Origin: Chitinibacter sp046530675 | GTDB lineage: Bacteria > Pseudomonadota > Gammaproteobacteria > Burkholderiales > Chitinibacteraceae | Assembly: GCF_046530675.1 (NCBI RefSeq) | Contig: NZ_CP172558.1 | Span: 992,001-1,056,000 of the forward strand | Length of the DNA: 64,000 nucleotides | Direction: 5' to 3' | Part shown: positions 8,737 through 15,183 of the stretch, piece by piece | Layout of the letters: each line of letters starts with the position of its first letter | Numbering within the stretch: the stretch's first letter is position 1 | Notes under the pieces: generated by a model | What the model was told of the DNA's origin: nothing | The model's database searches: none | Seen by the model: the letters and a program-made list of their open reading frames with translations, nothing else | Position numbers and translations under genes: made by a program

Positions 8737-8955
8737 ATGGCTGACGCTAAGTATTGGACTGCTCAATGCGCCTCACATGGGCTGGTGAAGGTGAAGCAAA
8801 AAACAATGCCAACAACTTGCAAAGAAGAGATTCAGTGTGGAAAACGCTCATTCCGTCGATGTGGAAACGCTTTGACCGAGCAGCTTGATGTCACTGAAAA
8901 AGTTACCAATGCATTGGGGTTGGCAAGGCAACTTGCCGTTTTAGAAAACAGCTAG
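8737..8955 (+). CDS. Small cysteine-containing phage protein
   Basis: The 72-residue frame starts two bases after the DUF3164 stop. Four cysteines (in WTAQCASHG, TTCKEEIQCG, RRCGN) suggest a metal-binding or structural role. No family was recognised. Confidence 0.5.
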   Translation: MADAKYWTAQCASHGLVKVKQKTMPTTCKEEIQCGKRSFRRCGNALTEQLDVTEKVTNALGLARQLAVLENS

Positions 8956-9049
8956 ATGAAACACGAAGTAGCCAGAAACAACCGCAGGCGGCTGGCGTTA
9001 ATCAGCCGCAAACCGAAACCAAATTTTAACGCTCACAAGGAGCAAAACC

Positions 9050-9325
9050 ATGAACAAGCCAGAACTCATTCAACTCATTGCTGCCAATGCCGATTTGACC
9101 CAGCGCCAAGCCGAGGATGCGCTGAATGCATTGACCAGCGCCGTGCTGGAAACAGTGCGAGCCGGTAACGAAATCCGCATTCCTGATGTGGGTAAATTCA
9201 GCGTAAGCGAAAAGCCTGCTCGTAAAGGTCGCAATCCACGTACCGGCGAAACCATCCAGATCGAAGCCAAACGCACTGTCAAATTCACCGCAGCCAAGCC
9301 GCTGAAAGATTGGGCGAATCGCTAG
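9050..9325 (+). CDS. HU-family DNA-binding protein
   Basis: The 91-residue protein is a standard HU/IHF subunit: MNKPELIQLIAANADLTQRQ for the helical body and the arm signature GKFSVSEKPARKGRNPRTGE. A clean ribosome site (AAGGAG) precedes the ATG. HU and IHF bend DNA in the Mu transpososome and at the enhancer, so a phage-encoded HU could supply this function. Confidence 0.93.
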   Translation: MNKPELIQLIAANADLTQRQAEDALNALTSAVLETVRAGNEIRIPDVGKFSVSEKPARKGRNPRTGETIQIEAKRTVKFTAAKPLKDWANR

Positions 9326-9333
9326 GTTTCCAG

Positions 9334-9377
9334 CGTATAGCGGCTTGGATGGGTTCAAACATTCAGGCCGCTATGCG
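9334..9377 (+). ncRNA. Intergenic hairpin, copy 1 of a covarying pair
   Basis: The arms CGTATAGCGGC (9334-9344) and GCCGCTATGCG (9367-9377) pair over 11 positions with one G-U. The right arm continues into AAGTGAAT. A second copy at 11052-11083 has the same outer bases but different, still pairing, inner bases. It lies after the HU gene and 50 bp before the DUF2786 gene. An mRNA processing or translation element is possible; it has no U-tract, so a terminator is unlikely. Confidence 0.6.
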
Positions 9378-9428
9378 AAGTGAATCTGGCCAGATGCTTC
9401 TCTTATCAATTTATTCACGGAGCTGAAG

Positions 9429-10121
9429 ATGGACAAAGCAACAGCGATCAGCAAGATCAGAAAGTGTCTGGCACTTTCAAAAAGCGCTAACGAGCATGAG
9501 GCCGCAGCCGCGCTCAAGATGGCGCAGAAATTAATGGCTGAGTTTGGCGTTGATGATGACACGTTGTTGGCTGCAGAGGCAGCTGAAGCCAGTGCTAAAG
9601 CAGGAGCAAAAAACTCCCCTGCAATATGGGAAAACAACCTCGCGCACATTGTGGCCAATGCATTTGGTTGTCGCCTGATTTTTTCACAGGGCTGGAGTGC
9701 TGGGGCTTGGAAGTTTATTGGCTGCGGCGCATCTGCCGAGGTTGCTCAATATGCCTTTGAGGTGTTGTTTCGTCAGGTCAAAAAAGAGCGTGCAGCCTTC
9801 ACCAAGACAGAATGCAAACGCCTAAAAACGACCAGCAAGACTCGCCGTGCCGATTTGTTTTGTCATGGCTGGGTGCAGTCCGTATCTCGCCAAGTCAGCG
9901 TATTCGCTGGTTCGGAAGCCAACAAGGCGGCAATCGATGCTTTTGTTGCTCAGAAATATGGCGAATCGTTGAAAAAGCTGGATGCGACAGATCGCAATAA
10001 GGATCGGGCTTTGAAAGACAAGGATTGGGATGCGCTGACTGCTGGCCAAAAAGCAGGCAAAAAAGCCCAGCTCAATCATGGAGTAGGTAGCCAAGGTGGC
10101 GCGCAAGCGTTGCTGGCTTAA
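9429..10121 (+). CDS. DUF2786 domain phage protein
   Basis: The 230-residue protein begins with the DUF2786 pattern (residues 3-42: ATAISKIRKCLALSKSANEH, EAAAALKMAQKLMAEFGVD). A longer conserved region follows, with GCRLIFSQGWSAGAWKFIGC and a terminal basic part (DALTAGQKAGKKAQLNHGVG). The family is widespread in Mu-like and other phages. No biochemical activity is established. Confidence 0.7.
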   Translation: MDKATAISKIRKCLALSKSANEHEAAAALKMAQKLMAEFGVDDDTLLAAEAAEASAKAGAKNSPAIWENNLAHIVANAFGCRLIFSQGWSAGAWKFIGCGASAEVAQYAFEVLFRQVKKERAAFTKTECKRLKTTSKTRRADLFCHGWVQSVSRQVSVFAGSEANKAAIDAFVAQKYGESLKKLDATDRNKDRALKDKDWDALTAGQKAGKKAQLNHGVGSQGGAQALLA

Positions 10122-10130
10122 GGGGGCGAT

Positions 10131-11039
10131 ATGCTTTGGTTTAGAAATCTACAGATTTACCGCTTGGCTGCAGATCACGCACTGGCCGCTGAACTGATTA
10201 ATGCCGAGTTGGCCAAGCGCCCATTTGTGCCATGCGGCAGCATGGATATGGATGCGCATGGCTGGATTGCTCCGGCCAAGTTTGCCGCCGATGACTTTGC
10301 ATTTGCTCGCCAGAATGCTGCGCTGGTCTGCCTTAAGTCAGAAGAAAAAGTCTTACCTGCCGCAGTCATCAAAGATGAGCTGGATTACCGAGTCGAGCAA
10401 ATTGAATCCGCCGAAAGTCGTAAATGTGGCCGCAAAGAACAGCGCGAATTGAAAGATCGGATTGTCGAAGAGCTGACTCCGCGCGCCTTCACTCGTTCCC
10501 GTGTATCGCGTGCATTGATCGATTTGGAAAACGGGCTGGTGATGGTCGACGCGGGCAGCGCGGCCAATGCCGAGTTTTTGCTTTCTACCCTGCGTGAAAC
10601 GCTGGGCAGCTTGCCGACGCGCCTGATCGATACCGAAATCAGCCCCGCTGCCGCAATGACTGACTGGCTGACCAATGAAACGCCAGATGCGTTCTCGCTC
10701 GGCCAATACGCCGAGCTGAAAGCACCGGGCGACGACGGCGCGATTGCGCGCTTTAAACGCCAAGTGATGGATTGCGACGAAGTACGTCAACACTTAAGCG
10801 TCGGCAAAATCGCGACACAGCTCAGTTTGGCTTTTGGCGAGCGCCTGACTTTTACGCTCACCGAGGCGATGGAAATCAAGTCGCTGGCGATGCTGGATGT
10901 TCTTGCCGACGAGCTGAAAGACATGGACGCCGAAACGCAAGACGACTTGTTTGAGTCGCAATTTGCGCTACTGATCGGCGAGCTGCGCGGGTTTATTCCT
11001 GTGTTGCTGGATGCGTTGGGAGGCGAGGTGATGCGCTAA
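10131..11039 (+). CDS. rdgC: RdgC-like recombination-associated protein
   Basis: The 302-residue protein matches RdgC over its full length: the start MLWFRNLQIYRL, the middle EEKVLPAAVIKDELDYRV, and GRKEQRELKDRIVEELTPRAF, followed by the conserved R-x-x-R-V-x-A-x-I-D pattern. RdgC forms a ring dimer on duplex DNA and inhibits RecA filaments. A phage copy in the early operon may protect transposition intermediates from host recombination; this is inference. The gene lies 10 bases after the DUF2786 stop. Confidence 0.88.
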   Translation: MLWFRNLQIYRLAADHALAAELINAELAKRPFVPCGSMDMDAHGWIAPAKFAADDFAFARQNAALVCLKSEEKVLPAAVIKDELDYRVEQIESAESRKCGRKEQRELKDRIVEELTPRAFTRSRVSRALIDLENGLVMVDAGSAANAEFLLSTLRETLGSLPTRLIDTEISPAAAMTDWLTNETPDAFSLGQYAELKAPGDDGAIARFKRQVMDCDEVRQHLSVGKIATQLSLAFGERLTFTLTEAMEIKSLAMLDVLADELKDMDAETQDDLFESQFALLIGELRGFIPVLLDALGGEVMR

Positions 11040-11051
11040 ATTAATTTCCTG

Positions 11052-11083
11052 CGTATAGCCCGTTGCCAGCAGCGGGTTATGCG
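11052..11083 (+). ncRNA. Intergenic hairpin, copy 2 of a covarying pair
   Basis: The arms CGTATAGCCCG (11052-11062) and CGGGTTATGCG (11073-11083) pair with G-U wobbles at two positions, and AAGTGAAT follows as in copy 1. Compared with copy 1 the inner stem changes from GCGGC/GCCGC to GCCCG/CGGGT. Pairing is kept although the bases differ. It lies 22 bases before the GemA start, with AAGGGGA in between. Confidence 0.6.
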
Positions 11084-11105
11084 AAGTGAATTTAAGGGGA
11101 TAACA

Positions 11106-11564
11106 ATGTTGGATCGGAAGATTTTAGCCAAAATCCAAATCGCTAAAAAAGAGCTGATGATGGATGACGATGCTTATCGTGCGATGCTGAAAAATATCGC
11201 TGGGGTGACGTCAAGTAAGGACTTGAGCGTGAAGCAAGCTGAGGCGGTATTAGGCCACATGCAAAGCTGCGGTTTTGTTCCCAAGGCAAGCCCGAAACAT
11301 GGCAAAAAACCAGCCAAGCCCGCTGCAGGCAAAGCCGCGCTGATGCGCAAGATTGAAGCTCTGCTGGCTGAGCGTGGCTATCCGTGGGAATACCTGACCA
11401 GCACAGGCCGCACCAGCCAAAGTATGGTGCAGCGGATTTGCAAGGTCGACGCGCTGGAGTTTGCGACAGCTGAAGGACTCGGCAAGCTGGTGGCCGCGCT
11501 GAGTTATGACTTGCAACGCAACGGTCGAAAGGCCGCTTCTAATCAACAACGGAAAGCATCATGA
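11106..11564 (+). CDS. GemA-like (Mu gp16, DUF1018) regulatory protein
   Basis: The ATG at 11106 has AAGGGGA upstream and gives a 152-residue protein. It shows the DUF1018 pattern: LAKIQIAKKELMMDDDAYRA, LSVKQAEAVLGHM, then KAALMRKIEALLAERGYPWEY and SMVQRICKVDALEFAT. Mu GemA/Mor sit in tandem and affect host gene expression and DNA supercoiling. The tandem is kept here, with a 4-base overlap to the Mor gene. Confidence 0.82.
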   Translation: MLDRKILAKIQIAKKELMMDDDAYRAMLKNIAGVTSSKDLSVKQAEAVLGHMQSCGFVPKASPKHGKKPAKPAAGKAALMRKIEALLAERGYPWEYLTSTGRTSQSMVQRICKVDALEFATAEGLGKLVAALSYDLQRNGRKAASNQQRKAS

Positions 11565-12007
11565 TCGGCCTCGACCAACTATCTCAAGATGATCTTCAGT
11601 TGCTGCCCGCAACGGCGCAAGAGCTGGTGCGTGTGATTGGTCTTACCGCTGTGGTGAAATTAATCGAATCGCATGGCGGCACTAGCTTGCTGGTACCACA
11701 AGGCAAGCGACGCGAAGGTCAGGCAAATTACGAAGCAATGGCTGAAATAATTGGCTACAAGGAAATGGCGGCCTTGGCTAAGCATTATCGTGGCGATGAT
11801 GTGGTGTATATCCCAAGCTGCAAAGCCACATTACGGGCGATACGCAATCGACTGATTCGGTCGGATTTTGATGCCTATACTCGCGAAGAAAGCGCCGCTC
11901 GAGCAGTGATCAAGTTGGCTCGCGATCATGGACTAAGCGACCGCCGTGTGTGGGAGATTCTGAAAGAGCCTGAAGTTTTACGTGCGGAGCAAGTCAGTTT
12001 ATTTTAA
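11561..12007 (+). CDS. mor: Mor-family transcription activator
   Basis: The 148-residue protein has the Mor/C form: a dimerisation half (LLPATAQELVRVIGLTAVVK), the beta-strand segment DDVVYIPSCKA and a C-terminal HTH (ESAARAVIKLARDHGLSDRRVWEIL). Mor activates the Mu middle promoter and C the late promoters. Only one member is seen here, so it may serve both roles. It ends the early block. A lipoprotein gene and then the lysis operon follow. Confidence 0.85.
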   Translation: MIGLDQLSQDDLQLLPATAQELVRVIGLTAVVKLIESHGGTSLLVPQGKRREGQANYEAMAEIIGYKEMAALAKHYRGDDVVYIPSCKATLRAIRNRLIRSDFDAYTREESAARAVIKLARDHGLSDRRVWEILKEPEVLRAEQVSLF

Positions 12008-12037
12008 GCTTTTGGGGTTAAACTCAAAGGCTAAATT

Positions 12038-12613
12038 ATGAAACGTTTTGTATTTCCAGTTCTTTTGGCTACTGCATTGGTTGGTTGTGGTAATTCGCAA
12101 GAAGTTGAGCAACTGAAAAATGGACTTGCGACATCACAAACACAAAACCAAGCGTTGCAGACTGAATTAAATCGATTCAAATTGGCAAAAGAAGCCCAAG
12201 ACCCCAAATTGATGGAAACGTATTACAACACCTTGCGTAGTACCACAACGTGGGGTGAATTTCCTGACAAACCCGAAATCGCAGGTTATGAGCAAGCCAA
12301 ACGAACATTAGCCACAATTGTTCTTGTGAACGGTACGATGAAGCAAGCATCGGGCAACCCAGAGGCGATGCCAGCATTTGTTGCTGCATTAAGAACGATG
12401 GGACAAGTATGGCCTGATCGAATGAGTGAAGAAGGCAAAAAAATCCACGATATACTTTGGGCTTGTCAGGATGCTGTAGTGCTATCGCGTCTGACACTAG
12501 AGGCCGTATCTGATTCGCGAGCCAAGGATATGACCCGTCTCGCGCCTGTCCAAGCTGATGCTGTTGCTCGTTGCTCACTCGGATTGGCTTTAATATCTAA
12601 GAATGGCAAATAA
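12038..12613 (+). CDS. Phage-borne lipoprotein (moron)
   Basis: The 191-residue protein has a lipoprotein signal peptide with the lipobox LVGC (C17). Glycine at +2 predicts an outer-membrane destination. A coiled-coil-like stretch (residues 20-50: QEVEQLKNGLATSQTQNQALQTELNRF) precedes a helical domain. It is not part of the Mu core set. The AT-richer composition and its place between mor and the first late-junction repeat mark it as cargo. Prophage lipoproteins often act in superinfection exclusion or serum resistance, but that role is only a suggestion. Confidence 0.7.
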   Translation: MKRFVFPVLLATALVGCGNSQEVEQLKNGLATSQTQNQALQTELNRFKLAKEAQDPKLMETYYNTLRSTTTWGEFPDKPEIAGYEQAKRTLATIVLVNGTMKQASGNPEAMPAFVAALRTMGQVWPDRMSEEGKKIHDILWACQDAVVLSRLTLEAVSDSRAKDMTRLAPVQADAVARCSLGLALISKNGK

Positions 12614-12661
12614 TCCAATCAGCAGCCGGATTGAGTTAATACTGATCCAGTTGTGAGTAAC

Positions 12662-12679
12662 CCACTGAACCCCATCCCC
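12662..12679 (+). repeat. Late-junction repeat, copy 1 (before the lysis operon)
   Basis: The sequence CCACTGAACCCCATCCCC occurs here and, identically, at 20805 and 33094. Each copy lies just after cargo genes and just before a late operon. Copy 1 is followed at 12713 by AGGCATCCTCT, which also follows copy 3 (33133). Confidence 0.8.
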
Positions 12680-12707
12680 GGCATCCCGCCACGCGCATAA
12701 AGCAACA

Positions 12708-12738
12708 ATGACAGGCATCCTCTAACGGAGCCTGTCAT
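12708..12738 (+). promoter_or_regulatory. Hairpin enclosing the amidase start codon
   Basis: ATGACAGGC (12708-12716) pairs with GCCTGTCAT (12730-12738) over nine perfect base pairs. The right arm contains the first two bases of the amidase ATG (12737). The purine-rich AACGGAG that would serve as ribosome site lies in the loop and upper stem. It may restrain translation, or be an operator for the late activator. Confidence 0.55.
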
Positions 12739-13258
12739 GCGCACTACCCGAAAAATTGTTATTCACTGCTCAGCTAGCCAGAACGGCAAACGACTGGGTG
12801 ATGGCCTGCGAAAAACCGCAGCCGCCTGCATTGATATCTGGCATTCAGCGCGTGGTTTCAAGCGTGATAAAACTGCGCGCGAAGCATTTAATCCGATGCT
12901 GTTTGCCCTCGGCTATCACTTTGTCATTGATTGCGATGGGCTCAAACAGACAGGCCGCGCGCTGGATGAAATCGGTGCGCACGTTGCGGGTCACAACGCC
13001 GACAGCATTGGTATCTGTATGGTTGGCACTGACAAATTCACCAAAGCTCAATGGGATGCACTCAGCTCCCTCGTGCGTGCTTTACAGTCCAAGCATCCGG
13101 CAGCTCAAATCGTGGGGCATCGTGATCTATCGCCCGATTTAAACGGCGATGGCACGATTACCCCCAATGAGTACCTGAAAACATGCCCCGGCTTTAACGT
13201 AGCAGATTGGTTAGCCAGCGGTATGCAGCCGGTGCGCTCTGCATTGTGGGAGGGCTGA
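12737..13258 (+). CDS. Phage N-acetylmuramoyl-L-alanine amidase (endolysin)
   Basis: The 173-residue protein is of the amidase_2/T7 lysozyme type. Zinc-ligand candidates are the histidine in VIHCSAS, the histidine in VGHRDLSPDLNGDG and the cysteine in YLKTCPGF. It cleaves the bond between muramic acid and the peptide stem. No signal peptide is visible, so release should depend on the holin-like protein encoded two genes later. The gene opens the lysis operon. Confidence 0.9.
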   Translation: MRTTRKIVIHCSASQNGKRLGDGLRKTAAACIDIWHSARGFKRDKTAREAFNPMLFALGYHFVIDCDGLKQTGRALDEIGAHVAGHNADSIGICMVGTDKFTKAQWDALSSLVRALQSKHPAAQIVGHRDLSPDLNGDGTITPNEYLKTCPGFNVADWLASGMQPVRSALWEG

Positions 13259-13261
13259 ACC

Positions 13262-13447
13262 ATGAATTTTCTAGTCAAAGTTCTGCGCATGTTGCCGCAG
13301 CCTCCTTGGGGGTCTTGGATGATTCCTGGCATCACAATTCCAAGCCGTCAGGGTAAAGGTCGTCTTACTCCACATACCTTTTCTGGCGTTCGCGCTGTAA
13401 AGCGTGCTGCTGCCAAGCGCCGCAATCATGCGAGGGCGAAACGATGA
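13262..13447 (+). CDS. Small basic protein of the lysis cassette
   Basis: The 61-residue protein begins four bases after the amidase and overlaps the holin-like gene by 4 bases (ATGA). The N-terminus is moderately hydrophobic, and the C-terminus is strongly basic (RAVKRAAAKRRNHARAKR). No family was recognised. Its coupling suggests a lysis-related or regulatory role. Confidence 0.5.
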   Translation: MNFLVKVLRMLPQPPWGSWMIPGITIPSRQGKGRLTPHTFSGVRAVKRAAAKRRNHARAKR

Positions 13448-13656
13448 GACCCAATCCCAACCGAATGGAGTGGATCAAAAATCTACGGTATTTCTGGCGC
13501 TTCTGGAGTATCCGTCTGTTGGCGCTGATTCCGGTGCTGGCGATTCTGGCCGAGCAATTGCCCGCCTTGCGCGAGCTACTGCCTGCCAGCTGGTATGCCT
13601 ATGTGGCCGTGGCCGCGATGGTGGCTCGGGCGATCAAACAGTCGGGGGTGGAATGA
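13444..13656 (+). CDS. Holin-like small membrane protein (DUF7940-like)
   Basis: The 70-residue protein has two predicted membrane segments (about LLALIPVLAILAEQL and WYAYVAVAAMVARAI) and a short basic N-terminus with WIKNLRYFWRFWSIR. Size and position between endolysin and spanins fit a holin. The specific family name is from memory of similar phage proteins. Confidence 0.65.
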   Translation: MRPNPNRMEWIKNLRYFWRFWSIRLLALIPVLAILAEQLPALRELLPASWYAYVAVAAMVARAIKQSGVE

Positions 13657-14264
13657 TGCTAGATCCGAAAGCGGTGGCAGTAAAAGCTTTGGTCTGTTTG
13701 GGTATCGGTGCCGCTGGCTTTGGTGTTGGCGCTTATGTGGCATGGGATTGGACAAGCGCCCATGCGAAAAATGAGATCGCAGATTTAAAAATTGAGCGCC
13801 AAGACGAAGTGATTGCATCGTTTGTGGCAGCGCAAGCTGGTCGCGATGCCGCCGAGTTACGCGCCAATGCAATCAGTATTGAATTAGCCCATGCCCGCAA
13901 TGCGCTGGCCGAAACCCGTGTTCAACTTTCAAGGAATATCCAACGTGTCACGACTGTCTATCGCCCCGCGCCAAATGCTACTCCCGTCCCTTTGCCTGCT
14001 TGTGTGTTTACTACTGGCTTCGTGCATGACTGGAACGCCGCCAATGGTATCGAGCAAGCCGATCAAGCCGCCAGCGGTGCTGCTGATCAAGCCAGTGCCG
14101 CCGAAGAAGCTGACGGCCTCTACCCCAGTGGCGTCACCCAATCCGACATCCTCACCAACCACATCGACAACGCCACTCGCTGCCGCGCCATCGAAAGCCA
14201 GTTAAGCGGCCTGATTGACTGGCATCACAATCCAACCGAATCGGCTGAGGTGCAGCATGAGTGA
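13653..14264 (+). CDS. Rz-like inner-membrane spanin
   Basis: The 203-residue frame starts at the ATG overlapping the holin stop. One N-terminal membrane segment (about residues 10-30: KALVCLGIGAAGFGVGAYVA) is followed by a long periplasmic coiled-coil (EIADLKIERQDEVIASFVAA onward). The tail CRAIESQLSGLIDW is typical of Rz spanins. It should pair with the nested lipoprotein in another frame to fuse the inner and outer membranes at the last step of lysis. Confidence 0.78.
   Translation: MMLDPKAVAVKALVCLGIGAAGFGVGAYVAWDWTSAHAKNEIADLKIERQDEVIASFVAAQAGRDAAELRANAISIELAHARNALAETRVQLSRNIQRVTTVYRPAPNATPVPLPACVFTTGFVHDWNAANGIEQADQAASGAADQASAAEEADGLYPSGVTQSDILTNHIDNATRCRAIESQLSGLIDWHHNPTESAEVQHE
13945..14205 (+). 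CDS. Rz1-like outer-membrane spanin lipoprotein nested inside Rz
   Basis: The 86-residue frame lies entirely within the Rz gene in the +1 frame. A GTG at 13945 has AAGGA nine bases upstream; an ATG at 13975 is an alternative. The signal peptide LPSLCLLVCLLLASC ends in a lipobox, and the mature part is proline-rich (GTPP, KPIKPPAVLL, VPPKK). Nested Rz1 genes with this profile are a standard two-component spanin arrangement. Confidence 0.75.
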   Translation: MSRLSIAPRQMLLPSLCLLVCLLLASCMTGTPPMVSSKPIKPPAVLLIKPVPPKKLTASTPVASPNPTSSPTTSTTPLAAAPSKAS

Positions 14265-14466
14265 CGTATTTGATCGCGCTACAGATCTGGAGCAATGGCA
14301 GCGCGAGCAGGCTTTGAGCAAGGCACTTGATCAGCCAGCCTCCACCGTGACTTCGCTGGGTTGCCACGAATGTGGCGAGCCCATCCCCGAAGCCCGTCGC
14401 AAGGCTGCGCCACACTGTACCCGTTGTATTGATTGCCAAAAGGATTTTGAGCATGCCAGAAAATAA
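14257..14466 (+). CDS. TraR/DksA-type zinc-finger protein
   Basis: The 69-residue protein has the C4 zinc finger CHECGEPIPEARRKAAPHCTRCIDCQ typical of TraR/DksA proteins. TraR-like proteins bind the RNA polymerase secondary channel and mimic DksA with ppGpp. Its place among late genes is common in Mu-like phages. The start at 14257 overlaps Rz by 8 bases. Confidence 0.82.
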   Translation: MSDVFDRATDLEQWQREQALSKALDQPASTVTSLGCHECGEPIPEARRKAAPHCTRCIDCQKDFEHARK

Positions 14467-14674
14467 TGAATTAGCCCTGATGCTTGGGCGTATGGAAGGC
14501 AAGCTCGACATGATTATTGCCAATCAAACATCGATGTCTGAGCGGGTCGACGGAATTGAAGAGCGTTTGCGCCAGGTCGAAATCGGTGCAGCTAAATCGG
14601 GTGCGATTGGCGGTGCTGTTGCTGCAGTGGGCACGGCGCTGATCGTGGAAGTTTTGAAACGGGCACTCCTGTAA
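14453..14674 (+). CDS. Small phage protein with coiled coil and C-terminal membrane segment
   Basis: The 73-residue protein reads ELALMLGRMEGKLDMIIANQ, then a short heptad-like helix, and ends in a glycine-rich hydrophobic segment (SGAIGGAVAAVGTALIVEVL). This form is common just upstream of small terminase genes in Mu-like phages. Its role is unknown. It overlaps both neighbours (14 bases upstream, 1 base downstream). Confidence 0.6.
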   Translation: MPENNELALMLGRMEGKLDMIIANQTSMSERVDGIEERLRQVEIGAAKSGAIGGAVAAVGTALIVEVLKRALL

Positions 14675-15183
14675 TGGCGCATCCCCAAGAGACCCGCGAC
14701 AAGCTGCGGCGCTTATATATCTTTGATCAGCAGCCCATCGAAATGGCTGCTCTGCAGTGCAATGTGCCGATTGGTACTGCCCGTCGCTGGAAAAGCGATG
14801 CACTGGAAGATGGTGACGACTGGGACAAATCGCGCGCAGCACAAACGCTGGCCGGTGGCAGCATGGAAGAGCTTGCCCGGCAAATGCTGGCGGGATTTTT
14901 GTTGCAGTATCAGGCTGCAATGGAGGCGTTAAACGCGAGCGATGGCGAAGAAAAATTAACGGCAATGGCGCGGGTCAATATGCTGGCCAGCCTTGCTGAT
15001 TCGTACAACAAGACCGTTGCCGCCAGCAAGCGTGTCCTGCCTGAAACCAGCCAGCTGGCAACCGCAATGGAAGTGTTGCAGGCTTTGGCTGCATTTACCC
15101 GAGATCACCACCCACAACATGCCGCTGCATTGCTGGAGGTGCTGGAACCATTCGGTAAAGAAGTGGCGAAAAGGTTTGGCTGA
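14674..15183 (+). CDS. DUF1804 protein, probable small terminase subunit
   Basis: The 169-residue protein begins with a terminase-small-like HTH (ETRDKLRRLYIFDQQPIEMA, VPIGTARRWK). The DUF1804 body follows (QMLAGFLLQYQAAMEAL, KTVAASKRVLPETSQLATAM). It directly precedes and overlaps the large terminase gene by one base. Small terminases recognise the packaging site on phage DNA. Confidence 0.78.
   Translation: MAHPQETRDKLRRLYIFDQQPIEMAALQCNVPIGTARRWKSDALEDGDDWDKSRAAQTLAGGSMEELARQMLAGFLLQYQAAMEALNASDGEEKLTAMARVNMLASLADSYNKTVAASKRVLPETSQLATAMEVLQALAAFTRDHHPQHAAALLEVLEPFGKEVAKRFG

Noticed and set aside
8956..9168. Frame of 70 codons starting right after the 8737 gene
   Set aside because: It overlaps the HU gene by more than half and is very basic and irregular. 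The HU ribosome site lies inside it.
12756..13142. Alternative frame over the amidase gene
   Set aside because: The amidase frame has clear catalytic motifs; this frame has none.
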